21,195 nucleotides of DNA from Prevotella sp. CAG:755. GTDB lineage: Bacteria > Bacteroidota > Bacteroidia > Bacteroidales > Bacteroidaceae. The notes beneath the pieces were generated by a model. The model saw only the letters and a list, made by a program, of their open reading frames with translations, did not search any database and was not told the DNA's origin. The translations under genes and the position numbers were made by a program. The stretch is taken from positions 40,116-61,310 of the forward strand of contig HF989214.1 of the NCBI GenBank assembly GCA_000431275.1, in the 5' to 3' direction. This document shows, piece after piece, positions 14,587 to 21,195 of this stretch (its first letter is position 1; each line of letters begins with the position of its first letter).

Positions 14587-15542
14587 AGAAAGGTATCCTT
14601 GCCCGCACGCTGAGCGTGATGGCCGCATTTCTCCTCGCCTTTCCGTCTGCGGCGCAATCTTACGCCGCAGACGGAGGAATGCCGGCATTTTCACGCGAAC
14701 GTTTTTTCCATTCAGGCACGTGGTTTCCTTACCGCAAGGCGGCCTTCAACATCGGCGAAGAAAAGCCTGCCGCCCTCATCCTCTATCTTCACGGCGGCAC
14801 GAGCAGAGGCGACGACAACACCGCACAACTCGACGAACCGGCTGTCAGCGCCATCAGCCGCCACGTGTCGGCCCATGGACTCCATGCCGTGCTCATTGTG
14901 CCACAATGCCCAGCCGGCCAGTTTTGGGCCGGAGCGATGAGCAACGTACTCACGGCCCTCGTCGAGGATTATGCCGCCCGCGACAGCATTGATGCAAGCC
15001 GTCTCTATGTCCTTGGCAGCTCAATGGGCGGCACGGGTACGTGGTCTCTACTCGATAGTTGTCCCGGTCTATTTGCAGCCGCCATGCCCGTAGCCGGAGA
15101 CCCGTCGGGACACAGCGCCCGCAATGTGGCCCTCACCCCCGTCCTCACTGTCATGGGAACTGCCGACCATATCATGGACCTCGACACAGTGCGCCTGTTC
15201 ATCGACAGTCTCATCCAAGCCGGAGGAGAGGCCCGACTCGACGTGGAATACGACTGGACACACGAGCAGACATGCGAGGAAAGCTACGCTCCATCCCGCC
15301 TCGACTGGCTGTTCGGCCATGCGGCCAGCGCGACCACTGGCCTCGCCCCATGCGCAGACCGACAAACGCCTACTGTGATAGTGTGCGGCCGCACAATCAC
15401 CCTGTCCGACGGAGGGCGTTTCCAGGTTCACGCGCCCGACGGCCGGTCCCTCGCCCGCGGCACAGTCCGATTCCTAGTCGCCACGCCGGGTGTCTACCTC
15501 ATCCGGGTAGGAGGGCTCACAGCGAAAGTCGCTGTCCGCTGA
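14583..15542 (+). CDS. Exported alpha/beta hydrolase (esterase / PHB-depolymerase-like)
   Basis: The protein has 319 residues with a signal peptide (about 1-25, LSVMAAFLLAFPSAAQS). The alpha/beta-hydrolase core shows LYLHGG at 68-72 (oxyanion hole), the nucleophile elbow GSSMGG with Ser147, a likely acid Asp near 195-199 (GTADHIMD), and the likely catalytic His227 in WTHEQTCEE. The arrangement fits the feruloyl-esterase/PHB-depolymerase-like branch, so it probably cleaves ester bonds of a polymer or acetylated glycan outside the cytoplasm. Residues from about 265 form a short beta-rich tail (GRFQVHAPDGRSLARGTVRF, GVYLIRVGGLTAKV) resembling Por-secretion/T9SS sorting tails. The start overlaps the stop of the preceding CpxP-like gene, so it belongs to the same operon. 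Confidence 0.82.
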   Translation: MKKGILARTLSVMAAFLLAFPSAAQSYAADGGMPAFSRERFFHSGTWFPYRKAAFNIGEEKPAALILYLHGGTSRGDDNTAQLDEPAVSAISRHVSAHGLHAVLIVPQCPAGQFWAGAMSNVLTALVEDYAARDSIDASRLYVLGSSMGGTGTWSLLDSCPGLFAAAMPVAGDPSGHSARNVALTPVLTVMGTADHIMDLDTVRLFIDSLIQAGGEARLDVEYDWTHEQTCEESYAPSRLDWLFGHAASATTGLAPCADRQTPTVIVCGRTITLSDGGRFQVHAPDGRSLARGTVRFLVATPGVYLIRVGGLTAKVAVR

Positions 15543-15612
15543 CGTGCGGCGTCCACCATGCCGAGCCAGAACAACGGCAAAGGAAAAGCTGCGTGCTCTC
15601 TTCACGCCAGAC

Positions 15613-15643
15613 CTTGCCGTTTGGCAGGAAAAGCGTACTTTTG
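15613..15643 (+). promoter_or_regulatory. Bacteroidetes-type promoter for the PepSY-like lipoprotein
   Basis: CTTG (15613-15616) and TACTTTTG (15636-15643) are 19 bp apart. The transcript would start near 15650, about 19 nt before the ATG at 15669, and this excludes the in-frame start at 15558. Confidence 0.7.
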
Positions 15644-15668
15644 TGCCGTAACCCTTCCCCGTTTTGCC

Positions 15669-16337
15669 ATGAAAGCATCTTGCCTCCTTTGGCTTACACT
15701 GGCCATCGTCTGCACCGCGACCGTTTCGGCATGCTCCGGGCGCGAAAAGACGAAAGCCCCAGCCGGAACGGCGGCCTCCACACCCGACGCACATCATACT
15801 CAACCCGTCGGCATTGACGCCTGTGTCCAAGAAAAATACCCCGGCTGCCACATCCTGGACCACGACACCGACAACGGCCTGACAGAAGTGAAAATCAGTC
15901 ATGAAGGCCGCGAGAAAATCCTCACCTTCGACGGCGGACAATGGATCCGCACACTATGGGAACTGCAACGCGACGAGCTTCCGCCGCATATCGTCAATGC
16001 GCTTGGCGACGCCGGATTTGCCTTTCATGGCATCGACGACAACGACAATTCGGCCGTCGACACGCAGGACGGGCGCTTTTATGCCGTACAGGCCAAGCGG
16101 AGAGGCCGCGAGGGCATCTTCATCGTGACGGACGATGGAGACATCGTACAGCGCTACACAAGCGACACATGGAACGACGGCCGCCTGCGCCGCGACAATT
16201 GGGCCGGATTGCACTGGAAGGACAGTAACGACCGCTTCGACGAGGGAAATAGCGGACGGGACGCCCGACACCAGCGTCCTTCGAGGCACGACAATGGCGA
16301 AGACCGATTTGATGAAGGCGACGACGAGTGGACCTGA
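15669..16337 (+). CDS. PepSY-like (DUF2874-type) lipoprotein
   Basis: This 222-residue lipoprotein has its lipobox ending at Cys22 (TATVSAC). The middle has the PepSY-like pattern of Bacteroidetes periplasmic proteins: 'CVQEKYPGCHILDHD', 'TEVKISHEGREKILTFDGGQ', 'WIRTLWELQRDELPPHIVNAL'. A second, weaker unit follows: 'GRFYAVQAKRRGREGIFIVTDDGDIVQRY'. The C-terminal 35 residues are very hydrophilic, with DRFDEG repeated twice and many Asp, Arg and His. It may bind metal or another protein at the outer membrane, but this is inference. The start at 15669 is fixed by the promoter and by the signal peptide. A hairpin lies shortly after the stop codon. Confidence 0.75.
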   Translation: MKASCLLWLTLAIVCTATVSACSGREKTKAPAGTAASTPDAHHTQPVGIDACVQEKYPGCHILDHDTDNGLTEVKISHEGREKILTFDGGQWIRTLWELQRDELPPHIVNALGDAGFAFHGIDDNDNSAVDTQDGRFYAVQAKRRGREGIFIVTDDGDIVQRYTSDTWNDGRLRRDNWAGLHWKDSNDRFDEGNSGRDARHQRPSRHDNGEDRFDEGDDEWT

Positions 16338-16371
16338 AAAGCCGTAACTCTGCAACTCGCCGCCTCAGTCG

Positions 16372-16405
16372 GCTTCCTGTCCGCACAAAGCGGCTGACAG
16401 GAAGC
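16372..16405 (+). terminator. Possible terminator hairpin after the PepSY-like gene
   Basis: GCTTCCTGTC (16372-16381) pairs perfectly with GACAGGAAGC (16396-16405). The 14-nt loop can form a further short CGC/GCG stem. There is no T run, so termination is likely but not certain. Confidence 0.5.
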
Positions 16406-16608
16406 ACTGCCAGCCATGCAGGAAAAGCTAACGCTATGTCCGTTTTCCCAGTCTTTGCACCCTGTCTTTCCCACTGCCTTCACACAAATGGCCACAGAAA
16501 ACCCGACGCCACGTGTCGTCAAACCGAACTGATTCGCACAAGACAGGCCACATCATGCACAGACGTACAATAAACAGGCACACATTCCGTGCCGACGCAA
16601 AAAAGTTG

Positions 16609-16616
16609 TAAATTTG
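16609..16616 (+). promoter_or_regulatory. Probable -7 element for the lipoprotein/GH2 unit
   Basis: TAAATTTG matches the -7 consensus and lies about 68 nt before the lipoprotein start; a good -33 element is lacking. Confidence 0.45.
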
Positions 16617-16683
16617 CCCAACACCCCGGCCGCATCTCCTCACAAGCCAGCCGGAACATCATTTACTACGAGAAACATACCTT

Positions 16684-17472
16684 ATGAAAACCTCACACAT
16701 CACCACAACCCTGCTGTTCGGTCTAATCATGATACCGGGCTGCTCGTCGCCTTCACCCGATTCGAAGAAACGCATTGGCGACGATTCCGTCGCTTGGCTC
16801 ACAAGTTGTTCGTCCCCGAAAGCGGAAGCCGACAGCGCGAAAGCCGGAAAACCAGTCCAACCACGCACCGACAACGCCGAAGCCATCGCCCGCGACGAAG
16901 CGGAGATGGCCACAAGCACGCACCTGAAATTCAAAGACGTGCCCCTTGACGGCCCGCTCAACCTCTTCGTCAGCCGTTTGGAACGCAAGGGATTCAAAGA
17001 CGCCCAGAAACGCGGCGTCATCACCAAACTTATGGAAAGCGACAGCCAGCAAGGAAGCGCCGTCCTGCGCGGCGACTTTGCCGGGTTCAAGGACTGCACG
17101 CTCTATGTCTCCACACTCAGCGGCAAGGACCTCGTGGCGCGCATTACGGTGGCCTTTGCAGGGCACGACCAATGGGACGCTCTCCACAATGACTACGCCA
17201 ACCTGAAATCCATGCTCACCGAAAAATACGGCAAGCCCGACGCCGTGACCGAACGCTTCCAAAGAGACTGGCCCGGCGGCCTCGACGACCAAATGCGCAT
17301 GATTATGGTCGGGCAGGATGCTTGCAAATACTCCTGCCGCTTCGACGTGCCCGAGGGGAGCATCACCCTGCGCATCGACCACGACTCCTATACGAACGGT
17401 TTTGTCACCCTGACCTACCTCGACCGCGAGAACGGCAACGCCGTCCGCCAACACGCTATCGACGACCTCTGA
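16684..17472 (+). CDS. Hypothetical lipoprotein of a Bacteroidales family
   Basis: This 262-residue lipoprotein has its lipobox ending at Cys20 (LIMIPGC). A low-complexity linker rich in Ser, Lys, Ala and Asp follows. From about residue 80 there is a compact domain: 'FKDVPLDGPLNLFVSRLERK', 'GSAVLRGDFAGFKDCTLYV', 'WDALHNDYANLKSMLTEKYG', then a beta-rich end. The sequence resembles small secreted Bacteroidales proteins that typically carry the pattern 'FKgiPIdG...F...L...GF' and 'L..dY..l...l..KYGkP'; I know of no function for them. A second Ser/Lys-rich stretch (LTSCSSPKAEADSAKAGKPV) lies in the linker. The GH2 gene starts 59 nt after its stop, so the two may share a transcript. Confidence 0.65.
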   Translation: MKTSHITTTLLFGLIMIPGCSSPSPDSKKRIGDDSVAWLTSCSSPKAEADSAKAGKPVQPRTDNAEAIARDEAEMATSTHLKFKDVPLDGPLNLFVSRLERKGFKDAQKRGVITKLMESDSQQGSAVLRGDFAGFKDCTLYVSTLSGKDLVARITVAFAGHDQWDALHNDYANLKSMLTEKYGKPDAVTERFQRDWPGGLDDQMRMIMVGQDACKYSCRFDVPEGSITLRIDHDSYTNGFVTLTYLDRENGNAVRQHAIDDL

Positions 17473-17531
17473 CCGAAAGAAATACACGAACAACGCACCA
17501 TCCACATGAACCATACGAGCAAACAGCCCTT

Positions 17532-19571
17532 ATGAAGAAATTACCCATCGTCCTCGCCGCATGGCTGGCAGCCTTTGGCGCCGACGCCCAACGCCACGAC
17601 CAGCTGTTAAACGACAACTGGCAGTTTCGCTTCGGCCACCAGGTGGAGAAAGGTTCGGCCGTCCGCGTCGATCTGCCGCACACGTGGAACGCACAAGATG
17701 CCCTCTCGGGCCGAACAGACTACAAACGCGGTCTCGGCCACTACGAACGCCGCCTTTTCGTTCCGGCCGACTGGAAAGGCCAGCGGCTCTACCTTCGCTT
17801 TGAAGGTGCCAACAGCATAGCCGACCTTTTCGTCAACGGCCGCCACGCGGGACAGCACCGGGGCGGATACGGCGCCTTTGTGTTTGAAATCACCGACTTC
17901 GTCAACTACGGTAAGGCCAACACCCTACGTGTCAGCGTGAACAACGCCGAAACGCTCGAATTGATGCCCCTCGTGGGCGATTTCAATTTCTACGGAGGCC
18001 TCTACCGCGACGTCCACCTCGTCCGCACCGGTCCGACGTGCATCTCCCTGCTTGATCACGGCTCATCCGGCATACGCCTCGTACAGGACAGTGTCAGCAA
18101 GGACTACGCAGCCATCCGTGCCCTCGTTGCCCTCTCGAACGGCAGCGACACCGCCACACAGGCCGAAGTGCTGCTGCGCCTGCTCGACAGCGACCGTGAG
18201 GTGGCCGCGCAGCGCCTGACACTCACCCTGCCGCCCGATTCGTCCGTCGGGGGCGAATTGCCCGTCAGCCTCCGCCGGCCGCATCTATGGGACGGTCGCC
18301 GCGACCCCTTCCGCTACCGCGCCGAAGTGAGCCTCTGGCGCGACGGACGCGAGGTGGACCGCGTGGAACAGCCCCTCGGCCTGCGCTATTATCACATCGA
18401 CCCCGAACGCGGCTTCTTCCTCAACGGACGCCACGTGCCCCTGCGCGGCGTCTGCCGCCATCAAGACCGCAGCGAAGTGGGCAACGCCTTGCGCCGCGAG
18501 CATCACGACGAAGACGCCGCCATCATGGCCGAAATGGGCGCCAATGCTGTCCGTCTAGCCCACTATCCGCAAGCTGAATACTTCTATGACCTCATGGACC
18601 GCTACGGATTCATCGTCTGGGCCGAGATTCCCTTTGTCGGACCAGGTGGATACAGCGACGAAGGCTTTGTCAACCTACCCGCCTTCCGACAGAACGGCCG
18701 CCAGCAGCTCGTCGAGCTCATCCGCCAGCACTATAACCACCCTTCGATCGCCGTGTGGGGCCTGTTCAACGAATTGTCAATGCGTGGCGACGACCCTGTG
18801 CCATACATCAAGGAACTCAATGACCTCGCGCACCGTGAAGACCCGACACGACTGACTGTGGCAGCCTCGAACACAGACGGAGCGCTGAACTTCGTGACAG
18901 ACGCAATGGCATGGAACCGCTATGACGGCTGGTACGGAGGCACGCCCGCCGGCTTGGGGCAATGGCTCGACCACATGCATACCACTCACCCCGACCTGCG
19001 CATCGCCATCAGCGAATACGGCGCGGGAGCCAGCCTCTACCATCAGCAAGACACCCTTGTGAAAACTGTGGCCACAAGCTTCTGGCATCCCGAAAACTGG
19101 CAGACACACTACCACATGGCCAATTGGCGCGAAATCTCTGCGCGGCCTTTCGTATGGGGCAGCTTCATCTGGAATCTTTTTGACTTCGGAGCTGCCCACC
19201 GACACGAAGGCGACCGTGTGGGCATCAACGACAAGGGTCTCGTCACCTTTGACCGTCGCACGCGCAAGGACGCTTTCTATTTCTACAAAGCCAATTGGAA
19301 TAAAGAGGTCCCTCTCCTCTACTTGGCCGAGCGCCGCTGCACGCGTCGCACGCGCCCCGTACAAACCTTCATGGCCTTCACCAACCAGCCGGAGGCCGAA
19401 CTCTTCGTCAACGGAACGAGCTGCGGCCACGCCAAGACCGACTCGCTCGGCACAGTACGCTGGAACGGCGTCCGCCTCCGCCCCGGGCAAAACGAAATAC
19501 GCGTCGTCTCCGGCCGTGGCACTCACCAGCTCACAGACGGCTACACTTGTTGCCTCGAAGCGGACGAGTGA
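17532..19571 (+). CDS. Glycoside hydrolase family 2 (beta-galactosidase-like)
   Basis: This 679-residue enzyme has a signal peptide (residues 1-19, IVLAAWLAAFGADA), so it acts in the periplasm or at the surface. The GH2 order is clear: sugar-binding jelly roll (about 25-165, with LPHTWNAQDA and YERRLFVP), an immunoglobulin-like domain (about 170-285) and a TIM barrel (about 290-590). The catalytic acid/base is Glu414 in WGLFNELS and the nucleophile is Glu495 in ISEYGAGA. A C-terminal beta domain (about 610-675, FTNQPEAELFVNG) resembles the DUF4982-type domain. It lacks the extra C-terminal domain of E. coli LacZ. It probably removes beta-linked galactose or a related sugar from glycans. The frame is open back to 17322, but the signal peptide fixes the start at 17532. 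Confidence 0.9.
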   Translation: MKKLPIVLAAWLAAFGADAQRHDQLLNDNWQFRFGHQVEKGSAVRVDLPHTWNAQDALSGRTDYKRGLGHYERRLFVPADWKGQRLYLRFEGANSIADLFVNGRHAGQHRGGYGAFVFEITDFVNYGKANTLRVSVNNAETLELMPLVGDFNFYGGLYRDVHLVRTGPTCISLLDHGSSGIRLVQDSVSKDYAAIRALVALSNGSDTATQAEVLLRLLDSDREVAAQRLTLTLPPDSSVGGELPVSLRRPHLWDGRRDPFRYRAEVSLWRDGREVDRVEQPLGLRYYHIDPERGFFLNGRHVPLRGVCRHQDRSEVGNALRREHHDEDAAIMAEMGANAVRLAHYPQAEYFYDLMDRYGFIVWAEIPFVGPGGYSDEGFVNLPAFRQNGRQQLVELIRQHYNHPSIAVWGLFNELSMRGDDPVPYIKELNDLAHREDPTRLTVAASNTDGALNFVTDAMAWNRYDGWYGGTPAGLGQWLDHMHTTHPDLRIAISEYGAGASLYHQQDTLVKTVATSFWHPENWQTHYHMANWREISARPFVWGSFIWNLFDFGAAHRHEGDRVGINDKGLVTFDRRTRKDAFYFYKANWNKEVPLLYLAERRCTRRTRPVQTFMAFTNQPEAELFVNGTSCGHAKTDSLGTVRWNGVRLRPGQNEIRVVSGRGTHQLTDGYTCCLEADE

Positions 19572-19645
19572 ACCGCAGTAAAACCTGCATGGCGTAACGG
19601 GGAAGAAGGCTGTGGGTAACTTGCCACGGCGCTATCGCGACACAC

Positions 19646-19687
19646 AAGCCTGTCGGACATGGCAAACAATCCGACAGGCTTTTATTT
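19646..19687 (+). terminator. Rho-independent terminator after the GH2 gene
   Basis: AAGCCTGTCGGA (19646-19657) pairs perfectly with TCCGACAGGCTT (19670-19681), followed by TTATTTG. The T-rich tail also supplies the -33 TTTG of the next promoter. Confidence 0.85.
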
Positions 19688-19716
19688 GTCCATCTCATTT
19701 CTTTTTGTTACTTTTG
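19685..19716 (+). promoter_or_regulatory. Bacteroidetes-type promoter for the lysO operon
   Basis: TTTG (19685-19688) and TACTTTTG (19709-19716) are exactly 20 bp apart. The -7 box overlaps a perfect 12-bp palindrome, CTTTTGCAAAAG (19711-19722). Transcription would begin near 19723, leaving a leader of about 210 nt. Confidence 0.78.
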
Positions 19717-19722
19717 CAAAAG

Positions 19723-19933
19723 TTCTGAACCGTGTTATGTACGAAACAAGCTTACACATTTACAGCCCTTACGCCCAAGTCCCGATATCGGACGCTTGGG
19801 CAGGATGCCGCATTGTGCATGTCCACTGGTTCAGCGGCTTCATCTAAAATCGGTCTCGCCTTTATCCGTCCTCCGCACTTCCCCGCCCCTCACGCGGGGA
19901 GGCGGCAATGTGTCACCTTTAACGAAACCGATT
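19723..19933 (+). promoter_or_regulatory. Structured 5' leader of lysO; candidate riboswitch or RNA switch
   Basis: The leader has several perfect or near-perfect helices. CTGAACCGTG (19725-19734) pairs with CACTGGTTCAG (19824-19834) with one bulged T, closing a domain of 110 nt. Inside it are GCCCAAG/CTTGGGC (19773-19779 with 19795-19801) and a shorter hairpin (19803-19808 with 19817-19824). A separate hairpin, TTCCCCGC/GCGGGGAG (19879-19886 with 19894-19901), is extended by CCGC/GCGG (19873-19876 with 19902-19905). Finally AATCGGT (19848-19854) pairs with ACCGATT (19927-19933), ending exactly at the start codon. This is the layout of a translational control element. It lacks the recognisable core of the known lysine riboswitch. 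The pairings are seen in the sequence; a regulatory role is inference. Confidence 0.5.
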
Positions 19934-20212
19934 ATGTTCAACATCCTGTTAATCATGTTAGCCGGAGTAGTGCTTGGCTACTTACTCCGTGACGCCCGGT
20001 TTGTCAAACTTACGGGACGTAGCATTACGCTCACCATCTTCATCATGCTTTTCATCCTCGGACTCTCCGTCGGAAGCAATGCCGCCATCGTCCGCAACCT
20101 CGGTTCCTTTGGATGGCAAGCCGCATTGCTGGCCCTGTCTGGATCGCTGGGCAGCGTGCTGGCGGCCTGGCTCGTGTTCAACTTGTTTTTCAAGAAAGGA
20201 GGCAAGCAATGA
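19934..20212 (+). CDS. lysO: LysO lysine exporter, N-terminal subunit
   Basis: This 92-residue membrane protein has three hydrophobic segments (IMLAGVVLGYLL, SITLTIFIMLFILGLSVG, WQAALLALSGSLGSVLAAWLV) and a 'GRSITLTIFIMLFILGLSVGS' stretch characteristic of the LysO/DUF340 family. In E. coli one LysO polypeptide carries both parts; here the N-terminal part is its own gene, with the C-terminal part starting at an ATGA overlap. The pair probably forms one lysine exporter in the inner membrane. The start at 19934 follows the structured leader. The frame stays open back to 19796, but that extension reads through the RNA structure and lacks membrane-protein character. Confidence 0.85.
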   Translation: MFNILLIMLAGVVLGYLLRDARFVKLTGRSITLTIFIMLFILGLSVGSNAAIVRNLGSFGWQAALLALSGSLGSVLAAWLVFNLFFKKGGKQ

Positions 20213-20829
20213 AAAATAGTCTGTTCGTCTGCATGATGTTTTGTGCCGGATGTATGCTCGGCGTCATGTGGAAGCCCGACATTGACTTTCATCCTCTTTC
20301 AATGTGTGTGCTCTACGCCCTGATGCTGCAAGTCGGTGTCAGCATCGGCAGCCACAAAGACCTCAAACAGCTCTTCGCCGGCCTGCGCCCGAAAATGTTG
20401 TTCATCCCGCTGGCTACCGTGGTGGGCACACTCGCCTTCTCTGCCTGCGCCAGCCTGCTGCTGCGCGACTGGAACGCCTTTGACTGCATGGCGGTCGGCA
20501 GCGGTTTTGCCTATTACTCACTTTCGTCTGTTCTCATCACGCAGTTCAAAACGGCCTCGCTCGGCTTGCAGCTGGCCACCGAACTGGGCACAATCGCCCT
20601 GCTCACTAACGTGATGCGCGAGATGATAGCCCTCCTGGGAAGCCCGCTACTGCTGAAATACTTCGGCCGGCTGGCACCCATCTCCGCCGCAGGTGTCAAT
20701 TCGATGGATGTTGTCCTGCCCGTCATCACACGCTGCGCGGGAAAAGACATCATCCCTGCCGCCATCCTTCACGGCATACTCATCGACCTTTCCGTACCGT
20801 TTTTCGTGTCGCTGTTTTGCAGCCTTTAA
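20209..20829 (+). CDS. lysO: LysO lysine exporter, C-terminal subunit
   Basis: This 206-residue membrane protein is the C-terminal part of LysO/DUF340. It shows 'LYALMLQVGVSIGS', 'LFIPLATVVGTLAFSA', 'GSGFAYYSLSSVLITQF', 'LATELGTIALLTNVMREM' and 'APISAAGVNSMDVVLPVI'. The GFAYYSLSS and ATELGTIALLTN stretches with 'GVNSMDVVLPVI' are family hallmarks and hold polar residues inside membrane segments, likely part of the transport path. LysO exports lysine and toxic lysine analogues. The ATG overlaps the stop of the N-terminal subunit gene (ATGA), so translation is coupled. The longer frame from 20113 overlaps that gene and is not used. Confidence 0.88.
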   Translation: MKNSLFVCMMFCAGCMLGVMWKPDIDFHPLSMCVLYALMLQVGVSIGSHKDLKQLFAGLRPKMLFIPLATVVGTLAFSACASLLLRDWNAFDCMAVGSGFAYYSLSSVLITQFKTASLGLQLATELGTIALLTNVMREMIALLGSPLLLKYFGRLAPISAAGVNSMDVVLPVITRCAGKDIIPAAILHGILIDLSVPFFVSLFCSL

Positions 20830-20852
20830 GGCTACATATGCATATAAACATT

Positions 20853-20888
20853 CCGTGGCAGCCTCCGTGCTTACGGAGGCTGCCACGG
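20853..20888. terminator. Perfect 16-bp hairpin between convergent genes
   Basis: Bases 20853-20868 pair perfectly with 20873-20888 around a 4-nt GCTT loop. It lies between the end of the lysO operon (plus) and the end of the sulfatase gene (minus), so it probably ends both transcripts. No strong T run follows on the plus strand. Confidence 0.7.
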
Positions 20889-20922
20889 TCGCTTCTGTCG
20901 GCATAATAAATTCTCTTTACGC

Positions 20923-21195
20923 TCAGTCGCTCGCCGACCCGTCTGGCCAAGGAACCGGCACGGCCGTAGCCTTACGCAGTGGACGCTGGGCGCGATAGGC
21001 TTTCAGCGAATCTGTGAGTTCGCGGGCCAGCTGACGTACCACCTCGGGGCGTTCCAGGGCTAAGTCGTGCTGCTCACCGATGTCGCGGCGCACGTCGTAG
21101 AGACGCAGTTCCTGCGGTTCCCAGAAATAGAGCAGATGATAGTCACCCTTCAGCAGGGCCGAATAGGCACCATAACCCGTCTGCGTGTCTTGGCT
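20923..21195 (-). CDS. Sulfatase, C-terminal part
   Basis: Only the last 90 residues lie in the window. They read 'TGYGAYSALLKGDYHLLYFW', then 'ELRLYDVRRDIGEQHDLALE', the typical C-terminal subdomain of type I sulfatases (consensus LYDLxxDPxExxNLA). The stop is TGA at 20925-20923. The catalytic Cys/Ser region lies outside the window, so whether this copy is active cannot be judged. Such enzymes remove sulfate from host or algal glycans in Bacteroidales and are exported. The GH2 enzyme upstream may work on the same kind of substrate, but the two genes are on opposite strands and not one unit. Confidence 0.85.
   Translation of the reverse strand, partial: SQDTQTGYGAYSALLKGDYHLLYFWEPQELRLYDVRRDIGEQHDLALERPEVVRQLARELTDSLKAYRAQRPLRKATAVPVPWPDGSASD

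Larger units (their letters stand above)
16338..16683. other. Intergenic region with hairpin and promoter
   Basis: No gene is seen. The stretch holds the hairpin at 16372-16405, a near-palindrome centred on CACGTG (16506-16519), a short inverted repeat GGCAC/GTGCC (16577-16581 with 16589-16593), and the -7 element of the next gene at 16609-16616. Confidence 0.55.

Noticed and set aside
16506..16519. Near-palindrome centred on CACGTG upstream of the lipoprotein gene
   Set aside because: A single imperfect 14-bp site about 100 bp from the promoter is too weak to call an operator.
18777..19526. Minus-strand frame of 249 codons opposite the GH2 gene
   Set aside because: It covers the GH2 barrel and C-terminal domain on the other strand and has no domain pattern.
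19723..19933. Known lysine riboswitch in the lysO leader
   Set aside because: The leader is structured, but I could not find the conserved five-helix lysine-riboswitch core by eye, so it is reported only as an unclassified candidate.

Overview
The window looks like part of a Bacteroidales chromosome, probably Prevotellaceae or a close relative; I cannot name the species. The signs are promoters of the Bacteroidetes type (a -33 TTTG or CTTG about 19-20 bp before a -7 TAnnTTTG), few recognisable Shine-Dalgarno sequences, and a typical family set: a TamB protein with a Bacteroidetes-style C-terminus, a SPOR lipoprotein, the YtxH/holin-like envelope operon, a split LysO exporter, a PepSY-like lipoprotein, GH2 and sulfatase enzymes, and a Por-secretion-like tail. 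Genes are fairly G+C-rich; several intergenic stretches are much more A+T-rich.

Layout. On the minus strand, 1-967 is the N-terminal two thirds of a POT-family peptide transporter, with a good promoter about 140 bp upstream. A WYL-domain regulator follows on the plus strand (1504-2421). The A+T-rich gap after it holds what looks like an orphan outer-membrane-protein leader ending in a 28-codon ORF. A 1458-residue TamB homologue fills 2878-7254. Next come a promoter, a possible 61-residue basic protein and a hairpin, with three CCGTACATA boxes spaced exactly 84 bp apart. The minus-strand operon 8636-7779 encodes a YtxH protein, a holin-superfamily membrane protein and a small basic protein. 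Plus-strand genes for a SPOR lipoprotein and HtpG (Hsp90) follow, each ending in a strong hairpin terminator. A minus-strand exported metallo-beta-lactamase-fold hydrolase lies at 11716-12603.

The block 12857-15542 reads as one tightly packed plus-strand operon: an exported protein with an HTH-like C-terminus, an ECF sigma factor, its single-pass anti-sigma factor, a CpxP/Spy-like periplasmic protein and an exported alpha/beta hydrolase. This is the shape of an envelope-stress regulon. The sigma gene is broken by one apparently missing T near 13560: regions 2 and 4 lie in different frames.

After it come a PepSY-like lipoprotein, a second lipoprotein followed by a GH2 beta-galactosidase-like enzyme, and a two-gene LysO lysine-exporter unit (19934-20829). 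The LysO unit has an excellent promoter and a leader of about 210 nt that can fold extensively, including a helix that ends directly against the start codon. This is the best candidate here for an undescribed regulatory element. The window closes with the C-terminus of a minus-strand sulfatase, separated from LysO by a perfect 16-bp hairpin.

No rRNA, tRNA, CRISPR array, insertion sequence or prophage was seen. All function calls come from reading translated sequence and motifs without database searches.
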